A DNA stretch of 64,000 bases from Pseudomonas sp. SJZ079 (GTDB lineage Bacteria; Pseudomonadota; Gammaproteobacteria; Pseudomonadales; Pseudomonadaceae). The DNA is taken from the NCBI RefSeq assembly GCF_007993865.1, contig NZ_VIUH01000001.1:62001-126000 (forward strand), read 5' to 3'. The first letter of the stretch is position 1. Each line of letters begins with the position of its first letter. Below, one piece after another: positions 8,838 to 17,236 of this stretch. A program made the translations under genes and the position numbers. The notes beneath the pieces were generated by a model. The model had not been told where the DNA came from. It worked only from the letters and a program-made list of their open reading frames with translations, and did no database searches.

Positions 8838-10874
8838 TTAGAAGGAGTACTTGACGTTCAGACCGATGTTGTCGCGATCGCGCGCCGAGTTGTTCTGACC
8901 GGCGCCATAGAATTCGGTGTACTGAACCTCGGCCTCCAGACTGTTCAGGTAGCTGGCGCGCAGACCGACGGTGTAGGCCTTACGGCCTTCGATGAAGTTG
9001 CCGGTCTGGTGCGAGTTGCCTTCGAAGTCATCCTTGTAAACGGCGAACGGCGACAGGTTCACCCCGGCGTAGACGTCGTTCCAGGTACCGGACAGCAACA
9101 GGGTGTAGCCGTAGGCGTTCTTGTTGATCTGGTCATCGCGGTCATAACCGGAGATGTAGGAACCGTTCGGACGGCCGGCGTAATAACGGTTGCCGTTACG
9201 CGACTGATACTGCAAATCGCTGCCGCGCAGATGCTCGGACGCCAGTTCGGCAACACCGAACAGCGAATCGAAGCCGAGGGTCGGACCAAAGTTGTAGATG
9301 GTACCCAAGGAGGCGTTGAAGGCCTCGACGCGTTCCGAGTTATGGATTTCATCGTCCAGCTGGACGATCTGTCCGCCGATATTCGCCGAGCGACCGGATG
9401 ACAGGAAAGCCGCCTGGGTGAGCAAGTCGCCCAACAGATCGTTGGTTGCCGCGATACCGATCGGCATGTTCGGCCGGTAGGCCAGGTCACCGAACACCGA
9501 AGCCTCGCCGAGCGTGGTATTGAAGCTCATACCATACATGCGGATGTCTTCGGCATACTCGCGTCGACCGATCACGTTGTTGGCCAGATCGACTGCGGCC
9601 AGTCCGCCTACGGCAGTGTTGACTGCGCCGCCTAGAGCCCCGGCATAGGCGGCAGCTAGCGCCGGATTAAGCGCCGGGTTAGCAATGACCGCCTGCAGAG
9701 TAGCCAAAGGCACACCAGCCTGTGCAGCAACCGCCTGCTGCACCTGTGGCGTCAGCGCTGGGGTGGCTGCCCCAGCAAGGGTCGCCAAATCCAGACCGGT
9801 AAAACTGCTGTCCACCTCGGCGAAGATGGTCGGTTCCTTGGCGTGGTAGTTGACGAAATAGAAGCCGAACTCGGTAGAGTTCAGTTCTTCGGCGATATAG
9901 CGGAATGCCACGCCAAACTGCCCGTCGTTCTTGGCATTCAGGTCGCTGCCAATGGTCGCCACCTTGATGGTGCCGTTGCTGTCGAAGAAGTCGTTGCCGC
10001 CAAGACCACCGACCCTGCCCGCTGAAAGCCCGGCATACAGCGGCTGCAGAGCCGCCAGGGCCCGTTGCTCGCTGTAAGCGGTGTTACCACCATCGGCGAA
10101 CAGATCGGTCTCGGAGAAGTAGGTCCCGACCGGGTCGATAGCCGACTCCTTCCAGTTGAACTGGTAGAAGGTTTCCATCGACAGGTTGTCGGTCAAGCCG
10201 ACACTGAAGTTCAGTGCCTCGACCGGCACCAGTACTTCCTTCAGTTCGGAACCCGGCAAACGGAATTTGGCCGCATCCACCGGGTTGGTGGTGTTGATGC
10301 CGCCACGGTAGAAGATGCCCTCGCCCCAGTTGAATACCTGACGCCCCAAGCGTGCGCTGACCGGCATGTCGGCCACATCCCAGTTGCCATAGACATAGGC
10401 GTCGAGGATTTGCGCATCGCGACCGGCCTTGTGGCGGGTCTGATAGGTGAAACGATCATCCTTGGGGAAGCTCTGGCTCGGCTGCACCGGATCGTTGGCG
10501 CTGTAGTAGTCGTTGCGCTTGTCCATGATCTGGGTGTCATAGAACGCCGTGCCACGGACGAACAAGCCATAGTTCTTGTAAGTCGCGCCCATGTCGGAGG
10601 TGATCTTGTACACCTCGGAGACCAGGCCGGTATCGAAGTTGCGATTACCGTCATTGGTGTTGATGTCGTTGTTGCTCTTGTCCTGCCCCTGCACGCGCCA
10701 CAGCTGGCCGTAAGACACAGTAGTGTCGATGGAGCCGGTGATTTCATTGTCGGCGAAGCTGAACTCAACCGCGTGAGCATGGACGGCAACCAGCAGGGGC
10801 AGGATGCCGGCAAAAGCAAAACCGGCCTTGGCTGGCGCAAAACGCAATATGGGTTTGCGGGACTTAATTTCCAT
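8838..10874 (-). CDS. DUF1302 outer-membrane barrel protein
   Basis: Large predicted outer-membrane beta-barrel, 678 residues. An N-terminal signal peptide (residues 1-35, ending VHAHA) precedes VEFSFADNEITGSID, the usual beginning of DUF1302 proteins, and the chain ends in NVKYSF with the C-terminal aromatic residue expected for barrel assembly. Alternating polar/aromatic strands run through the whole protein. Residues about 353-428 are an unusual Ala/Val/Leu-rich stretch (for example TLAGAATPALTPQVQQAVAA) that interrupts the barrel and looks like an inserted helical or low-complexity segment. GGAG lies 10 bases before the ATG. It is first in the DUF1302-DUF1329 transcription unit. Function is unknown; context suggests a channel for, or binder of, hydrophobic substrate. 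Confidence 0.88.
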   Translation of the reverse strand: MEIKSRKPILRFAPAKAGFAFAGILPLLVAVHAHAVEFSFADNEITGSIDTTVSYGQLWRVQGQDKSNNDINTNDGNRNFDTGLVSEVYKITSDMGATYKNYGLFVRGTAFYDTQIMDKRNDYYSANDPVQPSQSFPKDDRFTYQTRHKAGRDAQILDAYVYGNWDVADMPVSARLGRQVFNWGEGIFYRGGINTTNPVDAAKFRLPGSELKEVLVPVEALNFSVGLTDNLSMETFYQFNWKESAIDPVGTYFSETDLFADGGNTAYSEQRALAALQPLYAGLSAGRVGGLGGNDFFDSNGTIKVATIGSDLNAKNDGQFGVAFRYIAEELNSTEFGFYFVNYHAKEPTIFAEVDSSFTGLDLATLAGAATPALTPQVQQAVAAQAGVPLATLQAVIANPALNPALAAAYAGALGGAVNTAVGGLAAVDLANNVIGRREYAEDIRMYGMSFNTTLGEASVFGDLAYRPNMPIGIAATNDLLGDLLTQAAFLSSGRSANIGGQIVQLDDEIHNSERVEAFNASLGTIYNFGPTLGFDSLFGVAELASEHLRGSDLQYQSRNGNRYYAGRPNGSYISGYDRDDQINKNAYGYTLLLSGTWNDVYAGVNLSPFAVYKDDFEGNSHQTGNFIEGRKAYTVGLRASYLNSLEAEVQYTEFYGAGQNNSARDRDNIGLNVKYSF

Positions 10875-11478
10875 CGAGACTTCACTCCGTGGACAAACAG
10901 ATCATTCTTTTTGCGCCCACGAACCGGGGCACGACATAGCCGTACTGACGACGACTTTTGGTTGATTGGAAGGAAAAAACCTGCGCGCTTGCAGGTCATT
11001 GAAAGTCATCGCGGGCGGCCCTCGGCTGTTACTCCGCGTCGCTACGTGGCGCCTTGAGACCCACATAGTGGGTTCAGGAACTAGCGCTACCCGTAGGAAG
11101 CGGCTACGCCCTAGCCTTCCTCGCGAACCTTCAACGATCTGTTACGCGCGCCTCACCGCTAGGCATGCACCATCGCGGGGCCGAATCCGCATTGGTATTG
11201 CAACCATAGTGCCAATTCAAACGAGCGTATAAAAACCAGGCACCCAGCGGACACAGAACCCATCAAGCCATTTTGTGACCGATCATTCACTGAACAAATA
11301 ATACAAACGCCAGCAAAGGCTGGCTTATTTTGTCTGACAACCTGACGCGTTACGTCCCTTCACACGACCAGCCACTGCGAATCAGCCTCAGGAAAAGCAG
11401 GCACAGTCAAGCCAGCCGGCGCAATCTTAAGTAAGAAAGCGCATAAGCCAATCTGCTGAAATTCTTTTAGGTAACAAA
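10875..11478. other. Non-coding region upstream of the DUF1302 gene
   Basis: About 600 bases with no credible gene on either strand. It should hold the promoter of the DUF1302-DUF1329 unit. Visible structure: short dyads at 11058-11073 (ACCCAC-ATAG-TGGGT) and 11092-11121 (CGTAG...CTACG nested in AGGAAG...CTTCCT), and a GCCAGC-AAAG-GCTGGC hairpin at 11309-11324 followed by TTATTTT. No confident -35/-10 pair was found. Its length suggests regulatory DNA or an unrecognised RNA. Confidence 0.5.
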
Positions 11479-11511
11479 AAAGTGTTACCCGCCAGAGACG
11501 AGTAACACTTT
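11479..11511 (-). terminator. Intrinsic terminator of pepN
   Basis: Inverted repeat AAAGTGTTAC/GTAACACTTT around a 13-base loop, with a T6 run on the minus strand immediately after the stem, 20 bases beyond the pepN stop. Confidence 0.88.
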
Positions 11512-11530
11512 CAGAGGAACAGAGCAGCCC

Positions 11531-14203
11531 TTAGGCGAGACTCTTGCTGACCACTTCGAAGACATCGCTGGACAGCTCGCCGGACGCGAGAATTCGCTCC
11601 AGCTCGGCCTTCATCAGGGACTGACGCGCCGCATCGTATTTACCCCAGCGGGTCAACGGCGCCAGCAACCGTGAGGCAATCTGCGGGTTGAGGGCATTCA
11701 GGATGATCACCTGATCAGCCAGGAAGCGGTAACCGCTGCCATCGGCCAGGTGGAAGTTCACCGGGTTCTGCCCGGTAAAGGCCCCAATCAAAGCCCGTAC
11801 CTTGTTCGGGTTCTTCAGGGTGAACGCCGGGTGTTGCATCAGCTGCTGCACCCGCGCCAAGGCACCCGGCAGGGCACTGGCCGCCTGCACGCTGAACCAC
11901 TGGTCCATGACCAGCGGGTTGTCCTTGAAGAAGTCGGCAAAGCTGGCCAGGGCCTTGGCTTTTTCGGCGTCGAACGGCGAATTGATCAACACCGCCAGGG
12001 CCGTCAGGCGCTCGGTCATGTTGTCGCACGCCTCGAACTGCTCCAGACAAGCCGCCAGCACTTCGGGTTTGCCGCTGAGCATCAGGTAGGACAGCGCGAT
12101 GTTCTGCAGGCTACGCCGAGCAAAGTGCCGGTCTTCGGCGACATAGGCACTGCTACGAGAGACTTCGCGGTTGCTCTGATAGCGCTGCCACAGCGGCTCG
12201 AACAGGGCCTCGGCCAACTGCAGGCGAGCGAATTCGCGGGCGCCATGAATGGCCTCGACATCGGCCACCTCGCTGATCTCGGTGAGGTAGGCCTCGCCCG
12301 GCAGCGAGAGCATCTCGGCAACCATGGCCTGATCCAGCTGTTGGTTCTCCAACACGCTACGCAGGGCGGCGATCAGGCGTTGGTCCATGACCAGCGGCTG
12401 GCCGCGCTGATGCTGGCCGATCAACTCCTGCAGCACCTGCACCGACAGTTGCTGGCCCGCCTCCCAGCGGTTGAAGCCGTCGCTGTCGTGCTGCATGAGG
12501 AACATCAGCTGATCACGGTTGTAAGGGAAGCTCAGTTTCACCGGCGCCGAGAAACCGCGCAGCAGCGACGGCAGCGGCTGTTCAGCCACGTCTTCGAAGG
12601 TGACGGTTTGCTCGGCCTCACTGATGGCGATCACCCGCGAAGTGCCGAGCGCAGCGGTCTCACCATCCAGGCGCAGCGGCAACTCGCCACCCTGGGCATC
12701 GAGCAGGCCCAGCTCAACGGGGATGACGAACGGCAGCTTCTCGCTCTGCCCCGGCGTAGCCGGGCAGCTCTGGCTGAAGGTCAGGCTGTAGCGCTTGGCT
12801 GCCGCATCATAGGCCTCGCTGACCGCCAGGCGCGGCGTGCCGCCTTGGCTGTACCAGCGTTTGAACTGGCTCAGGTCGACGCCATTGGCATCTTCCATGG
12901 CCTTGATGAAGTCATCGCAGGTCACCGCCTGGCCATCGTGGCGCTCAAAGTACAGGTCGCTGCCCTTGCGGAAGCCTTCGCTGCCGAGCAGGGTGCGAAT
13001 CATCCGCACCACTTCCGAGCCCTTCTCGTACACGGTCAGGGTGTAGAAGTTGGAGATCTCGATGAAGGCATCTGGGCGCACCGGATGGGCCATGGGCCCG
13101 GCATCCTCGGCGAACTGATGGGTGCGCAGGTAAGCCACGTCCTCGATGCGCTTGACCGTGCGCGAATTCATGTCGGCGCTGAACTCGGCATCACGGAACA
13201 CCGTGAAGCCTTCCTTGAGCGACAGCTGGAACCAGTCGCGGCAAGTTACCCGGTTACCCGACCAGTTATGGAAATACTCGTGCGCCACCACCGCTTCGAC
13301 GCGCTGGTGCGCGGCATCGGTGGCGGTCTCGGCCTTGGCCAACACGCAGCTGGAGTTGAAGATATTGAGGCCCTTGTTCTCCATCGCGCCCATGTTGAAG
13401 TCGTTAACCGCGACGATCATGAAGATATCCAGGTCGTACTCGCGACCATAGGTCTCCTCGTCCCAGCGCATCGACTTCTTCAGGCTGTCCATGGCGTGCT
13501 GGCACTTGTCGACGTTCTCCGGTTCGACATAGATACGCAGCGCCACCTCGCGCTGACTCATGGTGGTGAAGCTGTCCTCCACACACCAGAGGTCGCCGGC
13601 CACCAATGCGAACAGGTAGGCCGGCTTCATGAACGGATCTTCCCAGGTCGCCCAGTGCCGAACACTCTTTCCAGGGGCAGTCTCTTCCGGGCCGCTGGCA
13701 ATCGGGTTGCCGTTGGACAGCAACACCGGGTAGCGATGCTGCTCGGCGCTGAGCGTGGTGGTGAACTTGCTCATCACGTCCGGGCGGTCGAGGTAATAGG
13801 TGATCTTGCGGAAACCCTCGGCCTCGCACTGGGTGCAGAACATGCTGCCGGACTTGTACAGGCCTTCCAGTGCGGTGTTGCTTTCCGGATGGATGCGCAC
13901 GCTGCTGTCGATCACGAAACTCGCGGCTTTCGGTTGCAGGCTCAGGTGGCTGTCGCTCAGCTGGTAATCCGCTTCGGTCAATGTTTGCCCATCCAGCGCC
14001 AGCGCCAGCAACTCGAGCTGCTGACCATCCAGCACCAGCGGCGGCAGATCGTTGCCACAGGCCGGGTTACGCCGCATCACCAGTTGCGCATGCACCAGGC
14101 TGTGATCCTCGAACAGCTCGAAGGTCAGGTGCGTCTCGTCGATCAGGTAATCCGGCGCCTGATAGTCCTTGAGGTAAATCATCTTCGGCTGTTCGCTGCG
14201 CAT
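11531..14203 (-). CDS. pepN: Aminopeptidase N (M1 zinc metalloprotease)
   Basis: Cytoplasmic broad-specificity aminopeptidase, 890 residues, close to the usual length of the bacterial PepN type. It shows the substrate-anchoring motif GAMEN near residue 270 and the zinc site HEYFHNW (near 307) followed after 18 residues by the third ligand in LKEGFTVFRD. The C-terminal half is the helical Ig-like/ARM-type region typical of PepN. The start MRSEQPKMIYLKDY has AAGGG 9 bases upstream. It is the last gene of the nadK-to-pepN run and is followed by a strong terminator. The 80-base gap before it can fold into competing hairpins, one of which covers its ribosome site, hinting at translational control. 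Confidence 0.96.
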   Translation of the reverse strand: MRSEQPKMIYLKDYQAPDYLIDETHLTFELFEDHSLVHAQLVMRRNPACGNDLPPLVLDGQQLELLALALDGQTLTEADYQLSDSHLSLQPKAASFVIDSSVRIHPESNTALEGLYKSGSMFCTQCEAEGFRKITYYLDRPDVMSKFTTTLSAEQHRYPVLLSNGNPIASGPEETAPGKSVRHWATWEDPFMKPAYLFALVAGDLWCVEDSFTTMSQREVALRIYVEPENVDKCQHAMDSLKKSMRWDEETYGREYDLDIFMIVAVNDFNMGAMENKGLNIFNSSCVLAKAETATDAAHQRVEAVVAHEYFHNWSGNRVTCRDWFQLSLKEGFTVFRDAEFSADMNSRTVKRIEDVAYLRTHQFAEDAGPMAHPVRPDAFIEISNFYTLTVYEKGSEVVRMIRTLLGSEGFRKGSDLYFERHDGQAVTCDDFIKAMEDANGVDLSQFKRWYSQGGTPRLAVSEAYDAAAKRYSLTFSQSCPATPGQSEKLPFVIPVELGLLDAQGGELPLRLDGETAALGTSRVIAISEAEQTVTFEDVAEQPLPSLLRGFSAPVKLSFPYNRDQLMFLMQHDSDGFNRWEAGQQLSVQVLQELIGQHQRGQPLVMDQRLIAALRSVLENQQLDQAMVAEMLSLPGEAYLTEISEVADVEAIHGAREFARLQLAEALFEPLWQRYQSNREVSRSSAYVAEDRHFARRSLQNIALSYLMLSGKPEVLAACLEQFEACDNMTERLTALAVLINSPFDAEKAKALASFADFFKDNPLVMDQWFSVQAASALPGALARVQQLMQHPAFTLKNPNKVRALIGAFTGQNPVNFHLADGSGYRFLADQVIILNALNPQIASRLLAPLTRWGKYDAARQSLMKAELERILASGELSSDVFEVVSKSLA

Positions 14204-14210
14204 GGCTGGT

Positions 14211-14242
14211 GGCCCTTCTGGTTCAGGGCCGTGGCTAGGCCC
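14211..14242 (-). promoter_or_regulatory. Competing hairpins over the pepN ribosome site
   Basis: On the minus strand the leader reads GGGCC (14242-14238), GGCCCT (14230-14225), then AGGGCC (14216-14211). The middle element can pair with either outer one. The second pairing buries AAGGG, the probable Shine-Dalgarno of pepN; the first pairing frees it. The stems are only 5-6 bases, so real switching is speculative. Confidence 0.3.
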
Positions 14243-14283
14243 AAATGTGCGAAGTTTGGTTGTCGACTACTGGTGCAGGCCCG

Positions 14284-15111
14284 CTAGGCGTGCACGGCCA
14301 GCTGGTAGGCCGTGTACTTGCGGATATTGATCACCCCGGTGTCGAACATCAGGTACTGGCCCTTGATACCGATCAAGGTGCCTTCGGCGATGGGATTCTT
14401 GTCCAGGTTGAAGCTGGTGATCTTGGCCGGATAGGCCTCTATCGGGTAGGCGATCTCGACCGGCTGCTGATCGCTCAACGGCTGAATGGCTTGCAGGCCG
14501 AAGCGCTGCTGCAGTTCGCGCAGCCCCTCGCCACAGCTGTCGAACAGCTGGTCGCGCACCGCCGCCAGGTCGACCGGTGCGGCATCGCCCTTGAGCAAGG
14601 CACGCCAGTTGGTCTTGTCCGCCACCTGGCTGCGCAGCAGGTCTTCGACGAAGCCGGACTGCTGGCGGGTCGCCACGCGCAGAATCGGCAGCGCCTGGCT
14701 CGCCCCCTGATCCAGCCAGCGCGTCGGTACCTGAGTTCCGCGAGTGATACCGACTTTGACCCCGGAGGAGTTGGCCAGGTAGACCACGTGATCGGTCATG
14801 CAGAACTGCTCGCCCCAGCTCGGTTCGCGGCAGGTGCCGGCGTCGTAGTGACAACGCTCCGGACTCATGATGCAGATATCGCACTGCGCGAGTTTCTGCA
14901 TGCAGGGATAACAGTAACCCTGGCTGAAGCTGGTCTTGGTCTTGCGCCCGCAATGGGTGCAGTGAATGGCGCCGAGGTATTCCAGGCGCAGGCTCTTGCC
15001 AATCAACGGATTGACCGGCACCTCCTGCTCATCCAGGCGGAAGGCGTATTGCACTGGGGCTTCCAGGCGTGCCGCCATCTTGCTCAGGGCACCGCGGGCT
15101 AGCTCGACCAT
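14284..15111 (-). CDS. DUF2797 Cys-rich protein with GIY-YIG-like segment
   Basis: Uncharacterised protein, 275 residues from the ATG at 15111. That ATG shares its A with the last base of the preceding TGA, so translation is coupled; the longer open frame upstream overlaps the neighbour and is not used. Residues 51-104 hold nine Cys (51, 54, 67, 70, 77, 80, 87, 94, 104), starting CTHC and YPC, which look like two zinc-ribbon-like sites. Residues 109-160 read VVYLANSSGVKVGITRG, TRWLDQGA, FVEDLLR; the order VYL...KVGIT...R...E resembles the core of GIY-YIG/T5orf172 nucleases. That fold call is my inference from motif order. The C-terminus (from about 195) is beta-rich and ends LAVHA. Function unknown. 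Confidence 0.8.
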   Translation of the reverse strand: MVELARGALSKMAARLEAPVQYAFRLDEQEVPVNPLIGKSLRLEYLGAIHCTHCGRKTKTSFSQGYCYPCMQKLAQCDICIMSPERCHYDAGTCREPSWGEQFCMTDHVVYLANSSGVKVGITRGTQVPTRWLDQGASQALPILRVATRQQSGFVEDLLRSQVADKTNWRALLKGDAAPVDLAAVRDQLFDSCGEGLRELQQRFGLQAIQPLSDQQPVEIAYPIEAYPAKITSFNLDKNPIAEGTLIGIKGQYLMFDTGVINIRKYTAYQLAVHA

Positions 15112-15377
15112 CAGTGCAGGGTATCCGCGGAGGTCTTGAACAGCAGATTCGGCACTGGCGCGGACTTGGAGCTGCATTCCTGCGGGCCCATATAGCCGAT
15201 ACGCTGATCTTCCGGCAGATTCTGCACTTCCCAGGCAATCAACGCCTGCAGACAGAGTTCTTTCTGCTCCTGAGTCAGCTTGCGGCCATCGGCCCATTTA
15301 CCGATTTCCACCGCCAGCTTGAGGCTCTGGTAGATCTGCGGAGTGATATTTTCGATAGTTTCTAGGAAGGACGACAT
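15111..15377 (-). CDS. YeaC family protein (DUF1315)
   Basis: Small protein of 88 residues, conserved in gammaproteobacteria and of unknown function. From MSSFLETIENITPQIYQSLK it carries the family's typical helical N-terminus, a segment ALIAWEVQNLPEDQRIGYM, and a Cys near residue 68. GGAG lies 6 bases before the ATG at 15377, better than the ATG at 15395. The stop overlaps the start of the DUF2797 gene by one base, so the two are likely made in a fixed ratio. Confidence 0.85.
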   Translation of the reverse strand: MSSFLETIENITPQIYQSLKLAVEIGKWADGRKLTQEQKELCLQALIAWEVQNLPEDQRIGYMGPQECSSKSAPVPNLLFKTSADTLH

Positions 15378-15404
15378 ACGGGTCTCCGAATACAAAGCGG
15401 CAGT

Positions 15405-16262
15405 TTAACGGCGCTGACGCGCCAGCGCACCGCCCAGCAGGCCAGTGGCACAACCGGCAAGCAGGCCACCGACATGCGCGGCATTGGCAATTGCGCCGAA
15501 CTGCAGCAGCTCGAAGATCCCGGTCATGCAGATCAGCAGCCAGGCCAGCATCATCACCAGCACCCCAGGCGGCAGGCGGTAGTCGGCGTTCGGCGCCAAA
15601 CGCTGGTACAGCCAGCAGTGCCCAAGCAGCCCGTAGAGCACCCCGGACAGACCGCCAAACAAGGACGGCCCGCCGAAGCTGTACTGGGCAAGATTCGATA
15701 TCAGACCGAACAGCAGGGTCAGCCCCAGGAGCATCCAGCTGCCCTGATGCGCCTCGATACGCCGCCCCAGCTCCCAGTACCACAGCGCATTCATGGCCAA
15801 GTGGAGCATGCCGAAGTGGATCAGCATCGGCGTCAGCAAGCGCCACCACTGCCCGCTTGCCAAGGTTTCGCCCAGGTAGCTGAAATAGATGTAGTCACCC
15901 TGGATGCGAAAATTGACGAAGCTGAGCCAGCGGACCACCGCGAGGTTCTCGCCGAGCAGGGTCAAGGCCGCGACCAGCAATGTCAGCAGCAGTACCCCTG
16001 CCGTCAGCGGGCGACTTTTCACCTGCTGGAGAAAGCCTTGCGTCGGTCCGGGTGCAGCGGCCAACCGTACAGCCGGATCACCTTGCGGGTAACGGCTATA
16101 GAGATCGCGCACCTGTTCGGCCAAAGCTTCGCCCGGGACCCAGAGCACCTGCTCACCGGCCTCCTCGGATACCCGGTGAGGGACCTGTAAACGCTGCAAC
16201 AGCTCGATAAAGCCACTGAGGTTGGTCTGCACCGGCAAGCGCAAGACGGCCACTGGGGTCAT
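15405..16262 (-). CDS. glpG: Rhomboid intramembrane serine protease
   Basis: GlpG-type protease, 285 residues, that cuts membrane proteins within the bilayer. An N-terminal soluble domain (1-80) precedes six membrane helices. The catalytic Ser lies in FGGLSGVLYG (Ser206), the catalytic His in NAAHVGG (His263), and the oxyanion motif HLAMN at 154-158 is present, so the enzyme should be active. The start overlaps the end of the phosphatase gene by 4 bases (ATGA), and 27 bases separate it from yeaC. Unlike the E. coli gene, it is not next to glpE or glpR here, so a link to glycerol metabolism should not be assumed. Confidence 0.92.
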   Translation of the reverse strand: MTPVAVLRLPVQTNLSGFIELLQRLQVPHRVSEEAGEQVLWVPGEALAEQVRDLYSRYPQGDPAVRLAAAPGPTQGFLQQVKSRPLTAGVLLLTLLVAALTLLGENLAVVRWLSFVNFRIQGDYIYFSYLGETLASGQWWRLLTPMLIHFGMLHLAMNALWYWELGRRIEAHQGSWMLLGLTLLFGLISNLAQYSFGGPSLFGGLSGVLYGLLGHCWLYQRLAPNADYRLPPGVLVMMLAWLLICMTGIFELLQFGAIANAAHVGGLLAGCATGLLGGALARQRR

Positions 16263-17236
16263 CGCGGCGCCTCCGGTTTTTCCACTTCGACCCAGGCGAA
16301 CTTGCTCGGATCGAGACGCGTCTCCCGATCCAAGCGGTACGCCACCAGCTTGCCGTACAGCACCGCGCTGTAGTCCAGACAGGCCAGGTTGGGGCGAATC
16401 GGCGCCGGCTTACCGCGGCGCCAGTAATGGCCGACGAACAACAGCGGCTGGTCGGCGCCATATTTCAGCAGCTCGGCCTTTTGCAGCTCACTCAGCGGGG
16501 TCTGCGCGGCCAGGGTCGGCAAGGCATCCGGCTGAAAAACGATATCGCCATAGGTCTGCGGGTCTTCTTCCCAGAACTTGGTGCGAAAATGCGAGCGAGT
16601 GAAGCCCTCATCGCTGGTCAAGGTCAAGCCATGCGGCAGGCGCATATCGGTGCCGCGCAGCAAGCGATCCAGGGCGGTGCTGGCAAAGCTGCCGGGCACA
16701 GCCGAAGCCTTCAGAAAAGCCTCGCTGATGCGCCCGTCGGCAAACTGCGCGCGCAGCGATTCGATCAACCCGGCATCCCAGCAGGCATGCACGACGCGAA
16801 AGCGCCCCGCATCAATGAACAACGGCAGCTCATAGAACCAGCCGAGAAACTCACGCCACTCCGCCGGATACGCCGCGAACTGCTCCAGCGTCTCCTGGAT
16901 CAGCCGGGCATGCCGCGGTGTGTGTTCGCGCACGTACTGGTGACCGCTGCCGGGCGCCGCCGGGGTACTCCAGGCCAAGGCATTGAACTCATGGTTGCCC
17001 ATGATGCACAGCGCTTCGCCGGCGGCGACCATGTCGCGTACCAGGTGCAAGGCCTCGCGGATACGCGGCCCGCGATCGACCAGATCTCCGAGAAAGATCG
17101 CCATGCGCTGCGGGTGACGCCATACACCGCCCTGAATGCGATAGCCGAGGGTGTCGAGCAAGCGCTCCAGGGTGCGCGCGCAACCATGGATGTCGCCGAT
17201 CAGGTCATAACTGCGTGCCGGATCGAGAATCATCAT
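16259..17236 (-). CDS. Calcineurin-like metallophosphatase (PrpA/ApaH type)
   Basis: Phosphoesterase of 325 residues. The dinuclear metal-site motifs are all visible: GDIHGC (14-19), GDLVDRG (about 50-56), GNHEFN (about 80-85), and the later VVHACW and VGHYW. The spacing fits Ser/Thr phosphatase or bis(nucleosyl)tetraphosphatase relatives; the substrate cannot be told from sequence. It overlaps both nadK (upstream) and glpG (downstream) by 4 bases, so all three are coupled. Confidence 0.88.
   Translation of the reverse strand: MMILDPARSYDLIGDIHGCARTLERLLDTLGYRIQGGVWRHPQRMAIFLGDLVDRGPRIREALHLVRDMVAAGEALCIMGNHEFNALAWSTPAAPGSGHQYVREHTPRHARLIQETLEQFAAYPAEWREFLGWFYELPLFIDAGRFRVVHACWDAGLIESLRAQFADGRISEAFLKASAVPGSFASTALDRLLRGTDMRLPHGLTLTSDEGFTRSHFRTKFWEEDPQTYGDIVFQPDALPTLAAQTPLSELQKAELLKYGADQPLLFVGHYWRRGKPAPIRPNLACLDYSAVLYGKLVAYRLDRETRLDPSKFAWVEVEKPEAPR

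Noticed and set aside
11309..11324. GCCAGC-AAAG-GCTGGC hairpin followed by TTATTTT, as an intrinsic terminator
   Set aside because: No gene ends before it on the plus strand and the stem is only 6 bases; kept as a note in the non-coding entry.
11750..14287. 845-codon plus-strand frame opposite pepN
   Set aside because: Exact antisense shadow of aminopeptidase N; the real coding signal (HEXXH, GAMEN) is on the minus strand.
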